Assembly: GCA_002110465.1 (NCBI GenBank)
Contig: NEED01000081.1
Coordinates: forward strand, 145,828-209,827
Direction of reading: 5' to 3'
Source: an unicellular cyanobacterium SU2
Lineage (GTDB): Bacteria; Cyanobacteriota; Cyanobacteriia; Cyanobacteriales; Microcystaceae
DNA length: 64,000 bases
Shown: piece after piece, positions 1-9,822 of the stretch
Position numbering within the stretch: the first letter of the stretch is position 1
How the letters are laid out: each line of letters starts with the position of its first letter
Position numbers and translations under genes: made by a program
The notes under the pieces: generated by a model
What the model was told of the DNA's origin: nothing
Database searches by the model: none
The model's input: the letters and a program-made list of their open reading frames with translations, nothing else

Positions 1-32
1 ATTCATCTGCCAGGGATAACTAATAACGCTTA

Positions 33-1781
33 ATGCCCCTTGATTTTCGTAATCTTAATACTTTCTGGGCTTCTTTGATCGCAGAAACCCTATATCGTTT
101 AGGACTCACCACAGCTATTATTTGCCCAGGGTCTCGGTCAACACCTCTTACAGTCGCTTTTGCTGCCCATCCGAATATTGATGCCATTCCTATTTTAGAT
201 GAACGCTCGGCCTCTTTTTTCGCACTAGGGATCGCTAAACGCACCCATACCCCCGTTGCGATCATTTGCACGTCAGGGACGGCCGGGGCGAATTTTTATC
301 CCGCCGTTATTGAAGCAACCGAAAGTCGTGTCCCCCTCTTAATTTTCACGGCTGATCGTCCTCCAGAATTACGCCATTGTCACGCCGGACAAGCCATTGA
401 TCAACTGAAACTTTATGGTAATTATCCCAACTGGCAAACCGAGTTAGCCATTCCTGCGGTGGAAATGGGGATGTTACGTTATTTACGACAAACCATCATT
501 CATAGTTGGGAACGATCGCGCTTTCCTACACCAGGAGTTGTCCATCTTAATTGTCCGTTTCGTGACCCTTTAGCCCCTATTATTCAACCAGAAATTCAAC
601 AGCTATTCGAGAATTTTAAGGTTGATCATTTCTTTGATGGTGTGACAAATTCTCACTCTATTTTTACCTTCCCCTCCCTATCTTTGCCCTCTCAATGGTT
701 GTTTAAACAACGGGGAATAATTATTGCGGGGGTTGCCCATCCGAAGGATGCTCAAAAGTATTGCCAGGCGATCGCCAATTTAGCCCAATTCCTTAACTAT
801 CCTGTCTTAGCAGAAGCCTTATCCCCCGTGAGGAATTTTGCCCATTTTAATCCTAATTTAATTACTACCTATGATTTGATGTTACGCAATCAGGAATTAG
901 CCCAGAATTTAGTTCCTGATATCGTGATTCAAATCGGAGATTTTCCCACCAGTAAAGAACTGCGAAGTTGGTTAAAAACCATTGAACCTGAACATTGGAT
1001 TATTGAACCAAGTCCTGAAAATATTGACCCTTTGCATAATCAAACTTCTTATTTAAGAATAGAAATTGAACAGCTTAAATTAGATACAATTAAAACTCAA
1101 CCTAAGCAACCTAATAATTTATTTTGGTTAAAACAATGGCAAGAAATAGAACACAAAGCAAGACAAACAATTAATAAAACTTTGATATCAGTTAACTTTT
1201 TTTTAGAAAGTAAAATTTCTTGGTTACTGCCTCAAATTTTATCTAAAGGAACTCCAATTTTTATTGCTAATAGTATGTCCGTTAGAAATGCTGAATTTTT
1301 TTGGCAACGGAACTCTAATCAAATTATTCCCTATTGTAATCGAGGAGCAAATGGTATTGATGGAACGTTATCAACCGCTTTAGGAATGGCTTATCAGGCA
1401 AAAAGTAGTGTTATGTTAACAGGAGATTTAGCCCTAATTCATGATATAAACGGATTTTTAATTAATCACAAATTTCAAGGACATTTGACAATTATTTTAA
1501 TTAATAATAATGGGGGAGGAATTTTTGAAATGTTACCGATTTCTCAATTTAATCCTCCCTTTGAAGAATTTTTTGCCACTCCTCAAAGTCTGGATTTTTC
1601 TCAACTGTGTCAAACTTACAAAGTTTTCTATAAAAAAGTAACAGATTGGCAACAACTCAAACAACTATTAAATCCATTGCCCCATCAAGGAATTCGCCTT
1701 TTAGAAATACAAACTAATCGAAAAAAAGATGCTTTATGGTTAAATAATGAACTTAATAGATTAGCCAACAATCTAATCTGA
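33..1781 (+). CDS. menD: 2-succinyl-5-enolpyruvyl-6-hydroxy-3-cyclohexene-1-carboxylate synthase
   Basis: This ThDP-dependent enzyme joins isochorismate and 2-oxoglutarate in the menaquinone route; in cyanobacteria it leads to phylloquinone of photosystem I. The N-terminal domain shows CPGSRSTPL (about residues 31-39), LDERSASFFALG with the ThDP-activating Glu, and TSGTAGANFYP. The C-terminal ThDP/Mg site shows GDLALIHDINGF (about 467) and NNNGGGIFEMLP (about 490). The length of 582 aa is normal for the family. The middle third (about 330-400) is AT-rich and less conserved. No other men gene is in the window. The cytosolic location is inferred from the absence of a signal peptide or membrane segment. 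Confidence 0.96.
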   Translation: MPLDFRNLNTFWASLIAETLYRLGLTTAIICPGSRSTPLTVAFAAHPNIDAIPILDERSASFFALGIAKRTHTPVAIICTSGTAGANFYPAVIEATESRVPLLIFTADRPPELRHCHAGQAIDQLKLYGNYPNWQTELAIPAVEMGMLRYLRQTIIHSWERSRFPTPGVVHLNCPFRDPLAPIIQPEIQQLFENFKVDHFFDGVTNSHSIFTFPSLSLPSQWLFKQRGIIIAGVAHPKDAQKYCQAIANLAQFLNYPVLAEALSPVRNFAHFNPNLITTYDLMLRNQELAQNLVPDIVIQIGDFPTSKELRSWLKTIEPEHWIIEPSPENIDPLHNQTSYLRIEIEQLKLDTIKTQPKQPNNLFWLKQWQEIEHKARQTINKTLISVNFFLESKISWLLPQILSKGTPIFIANSMSVRNAEFFWQRNSNQIIPYCNRGANGIDGTLSTALGMAYQAKSSVMLTGDLALIHDINGFLINHKFQGHLTIILINNNGGGIFEMLPISQFNPPFEEFFATPQSLDFSQLCQTYKVFYKKVTDWQQLKQLLNPLPHQGIRLLEIQTNRKKDALWLNNELNRLANNLI

Positions 1782-1833
1782 AACCTAAAAAATTAGAGAC
1801 ATTATCTATCAACGTCTCTAGAGAAAATATATA

Positions 1834-1859
1834 ATTAAAGATTAAAGATTAAAGATTAA
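1834..1859. repeat. heptamer tandem repeat (ATTAAAG)
   Basis: There are three perfect ATTAAAG copies plus a partial one. The array runs into the stop codon of speD on the opposite strand. Heptamer arrays (STRR) are typical of cyanobacterial genomes. Confidence 0.7.
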
Positions 1860-2254
1860 GCAACACTTTGACAGATAGTAGCTGTTAGGGAAGCATCTGG
1901 ATCAAGTAGATTAGGAAATCCTCGTTCAATCGTTTTCACTTGAATCTGTTGCGCTTGCAAAGAAGTTTTTAAGATAGCTAAGGCTTGTTCTGGATTACCT
2001 TGACCACAGAAAAACAAATCAGCGGCAAAATAACCATATTCAGGCCAGGTATGAATAGCAATATGGGACTCAGCTAAGGTGGCTGTAGCAGTAACACCGT
2101 GGGGACTAAAATGATGGACACATAAATCAATTAGGGTCGCTTCCCCTGCGGTAATTCCTTCTAGGAGTGCATGGCGAATTCGTTCGGGGTCGTTGAGGAG
2201 GTCTGGTGGTGCTTGCCAAGCATCGACAATCAAATGAGTTCCCAATTTTATCAT
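1856..2254 (-). CDS. speD: S-adenosylmethionine decarboxylase proenzyme
   Basis: It makes decarboxylated SAM, the aminopropyl donor for spermidine synthesis. The short 132-aa bacterial class 1B form is recognised from ESHIAIHTWPEYGYFAADLFFCG. Ser63 is the predicted self-cleavage site that becomes the pyruvoyl cofactor; His68 and Cys83 match the known processing and catalytic residues of this class. The gene converges on menD. A TAGAGAC/GTCTCTA inverted repeat at 1794-1820 lies between the two stops but has no U-run, so it is only a weak terminator candidate. The stop codon lies inside a heptamer tandem repeat. Confidence 0.96.
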   Translation of the reverse strand: MIKLGTHLIVDAWQAPPDLLNDPERIRHALLEGITAGEATLIDLCVHHFSPHGVTATATLAESHIAIHTWPEYGYFAADLFFCGQGNPEQALAILKTSLQAQQIQVKTIERGFPNLLDPDASLTATICQSVA

Positions 2255-2437
2255 TCTTTAATTAATCCGTAATGATTTACCCTTCCAAGATATCTAGGTA
2301 TAGCATAATTGAGGTAATAAACTCAAGTATTTATAGGAAGATTTTCACAAATTTTCTGACAATTAGGATTATTCCCGATACAAATGTCAGTTAAGAATAG
2401 TCTAAGCTAAAATAAACCAATTTAAGAGGGCTTTAAT

Positions 2438-2623
2438 ATGGAACTTGAGCAAATTAAAACCATGATAGAAAGAGCTTTAGCTGATGGACGACTATCTAGA
2501 CAAGAAAGTGAAGCCATCAAAGCTGCCATCTATTCCGATAAAAAAGTCACCAAAGAAGAATCCCAGTTATTTCGAGAACTTCAAAACCAAATTTTTAACG
2601 GAGATATTGTGCTTGAAGATTAA
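2438..2623 (+). CDS. small conserved-looking protein, 61 aa
   Basis: This is a charged, fully helical-looking soluble protein of 61 aa with an internal pattern resembling EF-hand or TerB-like helices (LADGRLSRQESEAIKAAI, then VTKEESQLFRELQ). A good ribosome site (AAGAGGG) lies 9 bases before the ATG. Start, stop and codon use look genuine. No function can be assigned; similar short acidic proteins occur in cyanobacteria but I cannot name the family. Confidence 0.7.
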   Translation: MELEQIKTMIERALADGRLSRQESEAIKAAIYSDKKVTKEESQLFRELQNQIFNGDIVLED

Positions 2624-2644
2624 GCAAACTTTTTGATTGATTTA

Positions 2645-2666
2645 AGGGCTAAGAACTTTTAGCCCT
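2645..2666 (+). terminator. hairpin between convergent genes
   Basis: AGGGCTAA (2645-2652) and TTAGCCCT (2659-2666) form an 8-bp perfect stem with a 6-base loop between the 61-aa gene and the DUF4335 gene. No long U-run follows. The core resembles the REP palindromes of this window, so it may be a solitary REP relic used as a terminator (inference). Confidence 0.5.
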
Positions 2667-2679
2667 ACTTGAAATCATC

Positions 2680-3357
2680 TTAGGGCGTTGGGGGAGTTGA
2701 ATTGGGATTAGAAGAAGACGAAGAGTTGCCATTGGGAATGGTTTCGGTAGATGTTTGTGGTGGTCTAGGTTCAGGTTCACGGACTTCGGGAATGGGAAAG
2801 AAAAATAAAATCAAGGCCATTAAGGCAATGCTTCCTATCCCCAAGGTAGCTGGAACTGCTCGTTGTACTAACGGTTCATCAGGGGGACGATATCGCCTCG
2901 ATACTGGCTGTAACTGCAAGGTAAAATCAGGCAATGTGCGGCTATCAGCGAAAAACTGATCAATACTTTCAACTAAATCAAATAATTGAACAGTGTTTAA
3001 TTCTAATTCCACTCGAGATTGACCACCCTCGTCATGAGGTTGCCATGCTAAGCGATGAAAATCGGTTCCTTCGATTTTTTCTAGATGAATCGGATCTTCA
3101 TCTCCTTGGCTATCTTGAGGGTGAGGGATACCACTGAGATATCCTTGGGCATAAGCACTGGCAACTTTAGCCAAATTTTCTAGAAACGTCCGTCCTCCTT
3201 GAAGTGTTTGGGAAATTCCCACAAAACGGCATTCAGCATTGACTAAAATTGACAAAAGAGGGCGACTATCAGCAGAATCAGTCCCAGTCACACTATCACT
3301 TAATCCCTCTAACCTTAGAGTGCAATTGGGTAAACTATATTGTCGTTGGATGTTCAT
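2680..3357 (-). CDS. DUF4335-family protein
   Basis: This 225-aa protein begins MNIQRQYSLPNCTLRLEGL, typical of the cyanobacteria-specific DUF4335 family. Residues of about 1-165 look soluble; one membrane segment (about 170-192, ATLGIGSIALMALILFFF) is followed by a Pro/Ser/Asn/Thr-rich tail. It is therefore probably membrane-anchored near its C-terminus. Its start overlaps the stop of the DUF3038 gene by 4 bases (ATGA), so the two are probably translationally coupled and their products may work together (inference). Function unknown. Confidence 0.85.
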   Translation of the reverse strand: MNIQRQYSLPNCTLRLEGLSDSVTGTDSADSRPLLSILVNAECRFVGISQTLQGGRTFLENLAKVASAYAQGYLSGIPHPQDSQGDEDPIHLEKIEGTDFHRLAWQPHDEGGQSRVELELNTVQLFDLVESIDQFFADSRTLPDFTLQLQPVSRRYRPPDEPLVQRAVPATLGIGSIALMALILFFFPIPEVREPEPRPPQTSTETIPNGNSSSSSNPNSTPPTP

Positions 3358-3983
3358 GCCACCTCCCCATCAAATAAGCTAATCCAAAACCGTTGCATTC
3401 CAGTGGTTCCGGTACAAAACAAGAGTTGTTTTAATAAAAATAGAGCCAATTCATTTAATTCATCATTGGAAGCTAGATAAACTGAAACTTTAGCACGACG
3501 GGGATTCATCCGACTTTGGAAATGGGCGCGAAATTGATCTAAATATTCTGCTAACAGGAAATGACAAATGACAGGTAAGCCTTTATTTCTCATCTGTTGT
3601 TCAGCCAACAAAAGTTGTCGAATCTGGACGGTTAACGGTTTAGCTCGATAGCTGGCAATAATGACTAAGGCTTTGGCTTGAGGAAGGGTGAGGGTTCCAC
3701 GGGTATAGGACCGCCGCCAAGGATTAGTACACCGCAACCGCCATAAAACAATCCTATTTCTAATTATCTCCTGAAATTGTAGCTGTTGAATGGTTTCGAG
3801 CATCTGTTCTGATGCTCCCAGTTCGAGAGCTTCGATCGCCAATAATAATAAATCAATCCGTTGTTGAAGTCGTACAGCACATCGCTGGCCAGAGATAGGA
3901 AAATCTGGCAGGACATCCAAAATTACAGGTTTAAACTCAGCAGGAGAACTCGAATCGGACATTATGCTAACAGTGGAACTCAT
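3354..3983 (-). CDS. DUF3038-family protein
   Basis: This 209-aa soluble protein matches the cyanobacterial DUF3038 family (segments LQQRIDLLLLAIEALELG and IVLWRLRCTNPWRR). It sits directly upstream of the DUF4335 gene with a 4-base overlap, a pairing I recall from other cyanobacteria. Met8 (base 3962) is an alternative start; the first Met is used here because both are close and no ribosome site decides. Function unknown. Confidence 0.85.
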   Translation of the reverse strand: MSSTVSIMSDSSSPAEFKPVILDVLPDFPISGQRCAVRLQQRIDLLLLAIEALELGASEQMLETIQQLQFQEIIRNRIVLWRLRCTNPWRRSYTRGTLTLPQAKALVIIASYRAKPLTVQIRQLLLAEQQMRNKGLPVICHFLLAEYLDQFRAHFQSRMNPRRAKVSVYLASNDELNELALFLLKQLLFCTGTTGMQRFWISLFDGEVA

Positions 3984-4161
3984 CCTAGAATAGCTTATGG
4001 AGCAAAATAGTTGGTTGGGTTTATCCTATTGTTGAACCAAATCTGGCAACAGAGCAAATTAACGGACTCCTTATTTTGACATCCTCCTAAGGAATTTTCT
4101 AGTTATCCATCCTTTGGCTTACATCAAACTCAGGTTAGATGTAATTAAACATAGAATATCA

Positions 4162-4186
4162 AGGTTCGTAGTGAGGGCTTTAGCCG
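4162..4186 (+). repeat. solitary REP half-unit
   Basis: AGGTTCGTAGTGAGGGCTTT followed by AGCCG is one half of the GTAG-headed palindrome found in arrays at 8.9-10.2 kb. It ends 6 bases before the ATG of the next gene. Confidence 0.75.
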
Positions 4187-4192
4187 TCGATC

Positions 4193-4531
4193 ATGACTGA
4201 CAATCAGTATCATCATAGTCTCAATCGCCTATATCAGACATGGGTTCAGTCTGGATATCAAGGAAATATAACCATCTTTGAACCATCAAGGCAATTAGAT
4301 TCTCGAAAATCTGGATTTGTCATTAAGCCAGATGGTAGATTTTTAGAGCGAAAAAACGCCGGCTGGTGTGGAACCCCACCGATTACCTACAAAGATTATC
4401 AAGGACACTGGATTAAGCTGTCAGATAGTCTACTAGAAATAACGGTTGGTTATTGGGGCGGTACAACTTCTTATCAAATGAAAATTGTCTCACTTAGTTC
4501 CCAGGAATTAAAGATTTTATATTATTACTAA
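4193..4531 (+). CDS. hypothetical protein, 112 aa
   Basis: This is an unrecognised soluble protein of 112 aa with many aromatic and Gly residues (YKDYQGHWIKLSDSLLEITV, YWGGTTSYQMKIVSL), suggesting a small beta-sandwich or barrel. There is no signal peptide. Its ATG lies 6 bases after a REP half-unit, so the region where a Shine-Dalgarno site should sit is made of repeat sequence and no clear site is visible. The reading frame is clean and ends in a Tyr run (YYY). Function unknown. Confidence 0.65.
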   Translation: MTDNQYHHSLNRLYQTWVQSGYQGNITIFEPSRQLDSRKSGFVIKPDGRFLERKNAGWCGTPPITYKDYQGHWIKLSDSLLEITVGYWGGTTSYQMKIVSLSSQELKILYYY

Positions 4532-4646
4532 ATTCCTCAAAGAATAGTCAATAAATTGGTGCATTTAGAAACTTAATTAGGAACTTTGGTCAACACTCTG
4601 TTAAAGTAATTTTTGACTTCCTATTAACAACAATCAATTATGTCTT

Positions 4647-5165
4647 ATGGATCTTAAATCGTTAATTAGAGATATTCCCGATTTTCCTAAACCTGGCATT
4701 ATGTTTCGAGATATTACCACCCTCCTGAGTCATGGAGAAGGATTACGTTATACCATTGATACTTTAGCTCAAAAATGTCAAGAAAAGGGATTATTGCCTG
4801 ATTATGTCGTGGGAATGGAATCTCGTGGGTTTCTATTTGGGGTTCCTTTAGCTTATCAACTTAAGGCAGGTTTTGTTCCTGTGCGTAAACCAGGTAAGCT
4901 TCCGGCGGCAGTTCATCAAGTTGAGTATGACTTAGAGTACGGAACTGATAAACTAGAAATCCATCAAGATGCCCTAGCTAATCACCATCGGGTACTCATT
5001 GTTGATGATTTGATTGCGACGGGGGGAACCGCTAAGGCAACAGCAGATTTGTTAGAGAAAATTGGCTGTGACGTTTTGGGGTTTGCTTTTATTATTGAAT
5101 TAACAACTTTGGAAGGTCGTCAAAAACTTCCGGATGTACCAATTATTACCCTAGTAGATTATTAG
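4647..5165 (+). CDS. apt: adenine phosphoribosyltransferase
   Basis: It salvages adenine with PRPP to AMP. The 172-aa protein begins with the family signature [21 protein letters not shown], has the [12 protein letters not shown] loop, and carries the PRPP-binding motif [14 protein letters not shown] near residue 120. Length is normal. The gene is monocistronic by spacing: more than 100 bases on both sides. PRPP would come from prs, also in this window at 37-38 kb. Confidence 0.96.
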   Translation: MDLKSLIRDIPDFPKPGIMFRDITTLLSHGEGLRYTIDTLAQKCQEKGLLPDYVVGMESRGFLFGVPLAYQLKAGFVPVRKPGKLPAAVHQVEYDLEYGTDKLEIHQDALANHHRVLIVDDLIATGGTAKATADLLEKIGCDVLGFAFIIELTTLEGRQKLPDVPIITLVDY

Positions 5166-5193
5166 GTCTAGAAATAACCAAATTTGGGTTTCC

Positions 5194-5224
5194 CTAAGCT
5201 AGATATTTAACGATTCTGGCTTAG
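5194..5224 (+). terminator. possible hairpin after apt
   Basis: CTAAGCTAGA and TCTGGCTTAG can form a 10-bp stem with one G:U pair and an 11-base loop, 29 bases after the apt stop. There is no strong U-run, so terminator function is uncertain. Confidence 0.35.
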
Positions 5225-5308
5225 CTTCAAAACATAACTTTTATTTTGCCTAAATCGCAATATTTTCTATAATAAGCATTAATCCTGACGTGCTAATTTC
5301 TCAGATCC

Positions 5309-8300
5309 ATGAATAGTCCCTTTCTAAATTACCTAAAAAGTCCCAAACGTCCTGTTCTTGTCTTTGATGGTGCAACAGGAACCTCCTTACAGACTCAGAA
5401 TTTAACCGCCGAGGACTTTGGAGGCCCTGAATACGAGGGATGTAATGAATACCTCGTCCATACGAAACCAGAAGCCGTAGAGAAGGTTCATCGCGGGTTT
5501 TTGGAAGTGGGTGCCGATGTGATCGAAACGGACACCTTTGGAGGAACGTCTATTGTTCTCGCCGAATATGATTTAGCAGATAAAGCCTATTATCTCAATA
5601 AAAAAGCCACAGAAATAGCCAAAAAACTAGCTCAAGAATATTCTACTTCAGAAAAACCTCGTTTTGTGGCAGGTTCAATGGGACCTGGGACTAAATTACC
5701 AACCTTAGGGCATATTGACTTTGATCCTCTCAAAAATGCCTACGTTGAACAAGCAGAAGGGTTATATGATGGTGGGGCAGATTTATTAATTATTGAAACT
5801 TGTCAAGATGTTTTACAAATTAAGGCAGCTTTAAACGCAGTTGAAGAAGTTTTTGAGAAAAAAGGCGATCGTTTACCGATTATGGTTTCTATCACTATGG
5901 AAGTGATGGGAACTATGTTAGTCGGGACAGAAATTAGCGCGGCTGTTGCAGTTTTAGAACCCTACAACATTGATATTTTGGGACTCAATTGTGCCACGGG
6001 TCCTGAACAAATGAAAGAACATATTAAATATTTATCTGAACATTCCCCTTTTATGGTTTCTTGTATTCCTAACGCAGGTTTACCCGAAAACGTTGGCGGG
6101 CAAGCACATTATCGCTTAACGCCAATAGAATTAAAAATGGCGTTAATGCACTTTATTGAAGATTTAGGGGTACAAATTATTGGGGGATGTTGTGGAACTC
6201 GTCCTGACCATATTAAAGCTTTATCAGAACTTTCTCAAGATTTAACTCCTAAAGAACGTCATCCCCACTATGAACCTTCTGCGGCTTCAATTTATAGCAC
6301 TCAGCCCTATATTCAAGATAATTCTTTCTTAATTGTTGGGGAAAGATTAAACGCCAGTGGGTCTAAAAAATGCCGTACTTTGTTAAATCAAGAAGACTGG
6401 GATAGTTTAGTTTCTTTAGCTAAATCTCAAGTTAAAGAAGGGGCGCACGTTCTTGATGTTAACGTCGATTATGTGGGACGGGATGGGGTGCGAGATATGC
6501 ACGAATTAGCCTCTCGTTTAGTTAATAACGTTACCTTACCTTTGATGCTAGACTCCACAGAATGGCAGAAAATGGAAGCAGGGTTAAAGGTTGCCGGGGG
6601 GAAATGTATCCTCAATTCTACTAACTATGAAGATGGAGAAGAACGTTTTTTAAAAGTATTAGAATTAGCCAAGAAATATGGGGCAGGGGTTGTTGTCGGA
6701 ACCATCGATGAAGACGGAATGGGACGCACCGCAAATAAAAAATTTGAAATCGCTAAACGGGCTTATAATGCAGCAATAGAATACGGAATACCTGCCCACG
6801 AAATCTTTTTTGATCCTTTAGCATTGCCCATTTCAACAGGGATAGAAGAAGATAGAGAAAATGGTAAAGCGACTATTGAATCTATCCGTCGTATTCGAGA
6901 AGAATTACCAGGCTGTCACATTTTATTGGGGGTTTCTAATATTTCCTTTGGGTTAAATCCTGCGGCAAGACAAGTGCTTAATTCTATCTTTTTATACGAA
7001 GCAATGCAGGTAGGATTAGATGGGGCAATTGTTAGCGCGAGTAAAATATTACCCTTGGCTAAAATTGACCCAGAATATCAGGAAATTTGTCGAGACTTAA
7101 TTTATGATAACCGTCGCTTTGAAGGAGATATTTGTGTTTATGATCCTCTAACTAAATTAACGGAAGTATTTGCCGGAAAAACCACTAAAAAAGATCCCTC
7201 AACAACAGCTAATTTACCCATAGAAGAACGTCTGAAACAACACATCATTGATGGAGAAAGGTTAGGATTAGAAGAAGCCTTAGAACAAGCCTTAAAACAA
7301 TATCCTCCCCTTGATATTATTAATGTCTTTCTTCTTGATGGAATGAAAGTCGTTGGTGAGTTATTTGGTTCGGGACAAATGCAATTACCTTTCGTGTTAC
7401 AATCTGCCCAAACCATGAAAGCTGCTGTTGCTTACCTTGAACCTTTGATGGATAAAGAAGAAGAGGATACTAATGATAGTGGAAAGGGTAAGTTTGTCAT
7501 TGCAACCGTTAAAGGAGATGTTCATGATATTGGTAAGAATTTGGTTGATATTATTCTTTCTAATAACGGCTATAAAGTGATTAATCTAGGGATTAAACAA
7601 CCAGTTGAGAATATTATTCAAGCTTACGAAGAACATAAACCAGACTGTATCGCTATGAGTGGTTTGTTGGTCAAATCAACGGCATTCATGAAAGATAATT
7701 TAGAAGTGTTTAATGAGCGCGGAATTAATATTCCTGTTATTTTAGGAGGGGCAGCATTAACTCCTAAATTTGTTTATGAAGACTGTCAAAATACATATAA
7801 AGGTAAGGTAGTCTACGGGAAAGATGCTTTCTCCGATTTACATTTTATGGACAAACTAATGCCCGCAAAATCAGCTAAAAGTTGGGATGATTTACAAGGA
7901 TTTATAGGAGAATTTGCGGATAATAATAGCTTGTTTCAAGAAGAAAGAGGAGAAAAAGCAGCAGAAAAAATAGCAGAAAATGGTAAATCTGCAACCCCAG
8001 AAACTCCACAAGTTATTGATACAAAACGCTCAGAAGCGGTTGAATTAATCGAACCGGGAACCCCTCCCTTCTGGGGAACTAAAATACTAAAACCAGAAGA
8101 GTTTGACTTAAGTGAAATTTTCTGGTACTTAGATTTACAAGCCTTAATTGCGGGTCAATGGCAATTTCGGAAGCCAAAAGAACAATCACGGGAAGAATAC
8201 GAAGAATTTTTAGCAGAAAAAGTTTATCCAATTTTAGAAGATTGGAAACAGAAAGTAATTGCCGAAAATCTATTACATCCTACCGTCATATATGGTTACT

Positions 8301-8887
8301 TTCCTTGTCAGTCGGAAGGGAATAAATTATTAGTTTATGACCCAGAAATTGTCCAAAATTCAAACAACAAAATTCCTGAAAATATAGACCCCATTTGGGT
8401 GATAGAATTTCCTCGCCAAAAATCTGGCCGTCGTCTGTGTATTGCAGATTTCTTTAGCCCCAAAGAATCAGGGTTAACGGATGTTTTCCCGATGCAAGCC
8501 GTGACAGTCGGAGAGATTGCCACAGAATACGCTCAAAAACTCTTTGCAGCTAATGATTACACGAATTACCTCTATTATCATGGTATGGCTGTTCAAACCG
8601 CCGAAGCATTAGCAGAATGGACACACGCCAAAATTCGTCGAGAATTAGGCTTTGGGGATAAAGAACCCGATAACATTCGAGAAATGCTACAACAGCATTA
8701 TCAGGGTTCCCGTTATAGCTTCGGATATCCTGCTTGTCCTAATATTCAAGATCAATACAAACAGTTAGAGATGTTGGGATGCGATCGCATTAATATGTAT
8801 ATGGATGAGAGTGAACAGATCTATCCTGAACAGTCTACAACAGCGATTATTACTTATCATCCGGTAGCTAAATATTTTAGTGCCTAA
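5309..8887 (+). CDS. metH: cobalamin-dependent methionine synthase
   Basis: It transfers the methyl group of 5-methyltetrahydrofolate to homocysteine through cobalamin. Of 1192 aa: homocysteine-binding domain (about 1-320; zinc ligands in GLNCATGP and [10 protein letters not shown]), pterin-binding domain (about 340-640; [13 protein letters not shown]), cap and B12-binding domains (about 650-880; DVHDIG with His739 as lower cobalt ligand), and the SAM-binding reactivation domain ([21 protein letters not shown]). A Glu/Lys-rich linker at about 870-900 separates the last two. All modules are present. No SAM or cobalamin riboswitch was recognised in the 143-base upstream gap. Confidence 0.97.
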   Translation: MNSPFLNYLKSPKRPVLVFDGATGTSLQTQNLTAEDFGGPEYEGCNEYLVHTKPEAVEKVHRGFLEVGADVIETDTFGGTSIVLAEYDLADKAYYLNKKATEIAKKLAQEYSTSEKPRFVAGSMGPGTKLPTLGHIDFDPLKNAYVEQAEGLYDGGADLLIIETCQDVLQIKAALNAVEEVFEKKGDRLPIMVSITMEVMGTMLVGTEISAAVAVLEPYNIDILGLNCATGPEQMKEHIKYLSEHSPFMVSCIPNAGLPENVGGQAHYRLTPIELKMALMHFIEDLGVQIIGGCCGTRPDHIKALSELSQDLTPKERHPHYEPSAASIYSTQPYIQDNSFLIVGERLNASGSKKCRTLLNQEDWDSLVSLAKSQVKEGAHVLDVNVDYVGRDGVRDMHELASRLVNNVTLPLMLDSTEWQKMEAGLKVAGGKCILNSTNYEDGEERFLKVLELAKKYGAGVVVGTIDEDGMGRTANKKFEIAKRAYNAAIEYGIPAHEIFFDPLALPISTGIEEDRENGKATIESIRRIREELPGCHILLGVSNISFGLNPAARQVLNSIFLYEAMQVGLDGAIVSASKILPLAKIDPEYQEICRDLIYDNRRFEGDICVYDPLTKLTEVFAGKTTKKDPSTTANLPIEERLKQHIIDGERLGLEEALEQALKQYPPLDIINVFLLDGMKVVGELFGSGQMQLPFVLQSAQTMKAAVAYLEPLMDKEEEDTNDSGKGKFVIATVKGDVHDIGKNLVDIILSNNGYKVINLGIKQPVENIIQAYEEHKPDCIAMSGLLVKSTAFMKDNLEVFNERGINIPVILGGAALTPKFVYEDCQNTYKGKVVYGKDAFSDLHFMDKLMPAKSAKSWDDLQGFIGEFADNNSLFQEERGEKAAEKIAENGKSATPETPQVIDTKRSEAVELIEPGTPPFWGTKILKPEEFDLSEIFWYLDLQALIAGQWQFRKPKEQSREEYEEFLAEKVYPILEDWKQKVIAENLLHPTVIYGYFPCQSEGNKLLVYDPEIVQNSNNKIPENIDPIWVIEFPRQKSGRRLCIADFFSPKESGLTDVFPMQAVTVGEIATEYAQKLFAANDYTNYLYYHGMAVQTAEALAEWTHAKIRRELGFGDKEPDNIREMLQQHYQGSRYSFGYPACPNIQDQYKQLEMLGCDRINMYMDESEQIYPEQSTTAIITYHPVAKYFSA

Positions 8888-9221
8888 GTTGGTAGTCAGC
8901 CCTTGAGGGCTAATATCAGGCTAAAGCCCTTACGACTAACTTGGGCGATCGCATTTTAGGTTGGTAGTAAGCTCTTTAGAGCTAAAATAGGGCTAAAGCC
9001 CTCACTACGGAACATATAGGGCTAAAGCCCTTATCACTAACTTGGGCGATCGCATTCATATCTATTTTAGTTCTTAAGTTGTAAAGGGCTAATATTCGGG
9101 CTAAAGCCCTTACGACTAACTTGGGCGATCGCATTTTAGGTTGGTAGTAAGCCCTTTAGAGCTAAAATAGGGCTAAAGCCCTCACTACGGAACATATAGG
9201 GCTAAAGCCCTTACTACTAAC
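8887..9221. repeat. REP/BIME array downstream of RAYT gene
   Basis: At least six palindromic units with the core AGGGCTAAAGCCCT or its complement are each flanked by GTAG (or CTAC in inverted units). Bases 8918-9041 are repeated almost exactly at 9098-9221 (offset 180 bases, few mismatches). Three spacers contain a HIP1 site (TTGGGCGATCGCATT). The array ends 3 bases before the stop of the RAYT gene. There is no coding potential between metH and that gene. Confidence 0.9.
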
Positions 9222-9223
9222 TT

Positions 9224-9817
9224 TTAATCATCCCATCCTTTCCCATAGTCTCTGACAGGATATTTCAACCATCCATCCCGTAACCATTGTCTGCCTTGAA
9301 TGTCTAAATACCAGTGAATACTACTTTCAACCCAATCATAAGGGGAATTGACACAGTTATGTTTAACGGGATTGTAGTGAATATAGTTTAAGGTTGCATA
9401 ATAATGTCTTTCTGAGCGAATAGCGCGATCGCAAAAACTATACCACACTTTACGACCTCGTTGATGATCCTCTCGATTCCACTGATAAGCAGTTGAACCA
9501 TGAATTTTCTGGAAAATAGAATGTAATTGCTTAAAATCTCTAATATAAACCAATAAATGATAGTGATTAACTAAAATAACCCAAGCCGTAATTTCAAAAC
9601 CGTGATCAATGAATTGTTCAAAAATCAGGTTCAATAGTTGTTGACGACGGGGTGAAGTGTTAAGAATAGATTGATGTTGATAACAAGCGGCGGTTAATAG
9701 ATAAAATGACTCGATGTTGAGAGGGTGAGGAGGCGCATGAGGAGGAAATCCCTGTTTAAGTCGTTGTTCAACCAAATCCTTGCGTTGTTTTGGACTTAAT
9801 TGAGAATATTCATACAT
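9224..9817 (-). CDS. REP-associated tyrosine transposase (RAYT, IS200-like Y1 family)
   Basis: This 197-aa single-strand transposase/nuclease carries the HUH motif as NHYHLLV (His85, His87) and the conserved YIHYNPVKHN (145-154) typical of RAYTs, with the candidate catalytic Tyr in this stretch. RAYTs are known to bind and cut GTAG-headed REP hairpins and are thought to spread them. Here GTAG-headed palindromes lie directly on both sides (8887-9221 and 9823-10204). The frame is intact and no terminal ends of a classical insertion sequence are seen. This is most likely a domesticated, single-copy gene (inference). Confidence 0.9.
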   Translation of the reverse strand: MYEYSQLSPKQRKDLVEQRLKQGFPPHAPPHPLNIESFYLLTAACYQHQSILNTSPRRQQLLNLIFEQFIDHGFEITAWVILVNHYHLLVYIRDFKQLHSIFQKIHGSTAYQWNREDHQRGRKVWYSFCDRAIRSERHYYATLNYIHYNPVKHNCVNSPYDWVESSIHWYLDIQGRQWLRDGWLKYPVRDYGKGWDD

Positions 9818-9822
9818 AACTC

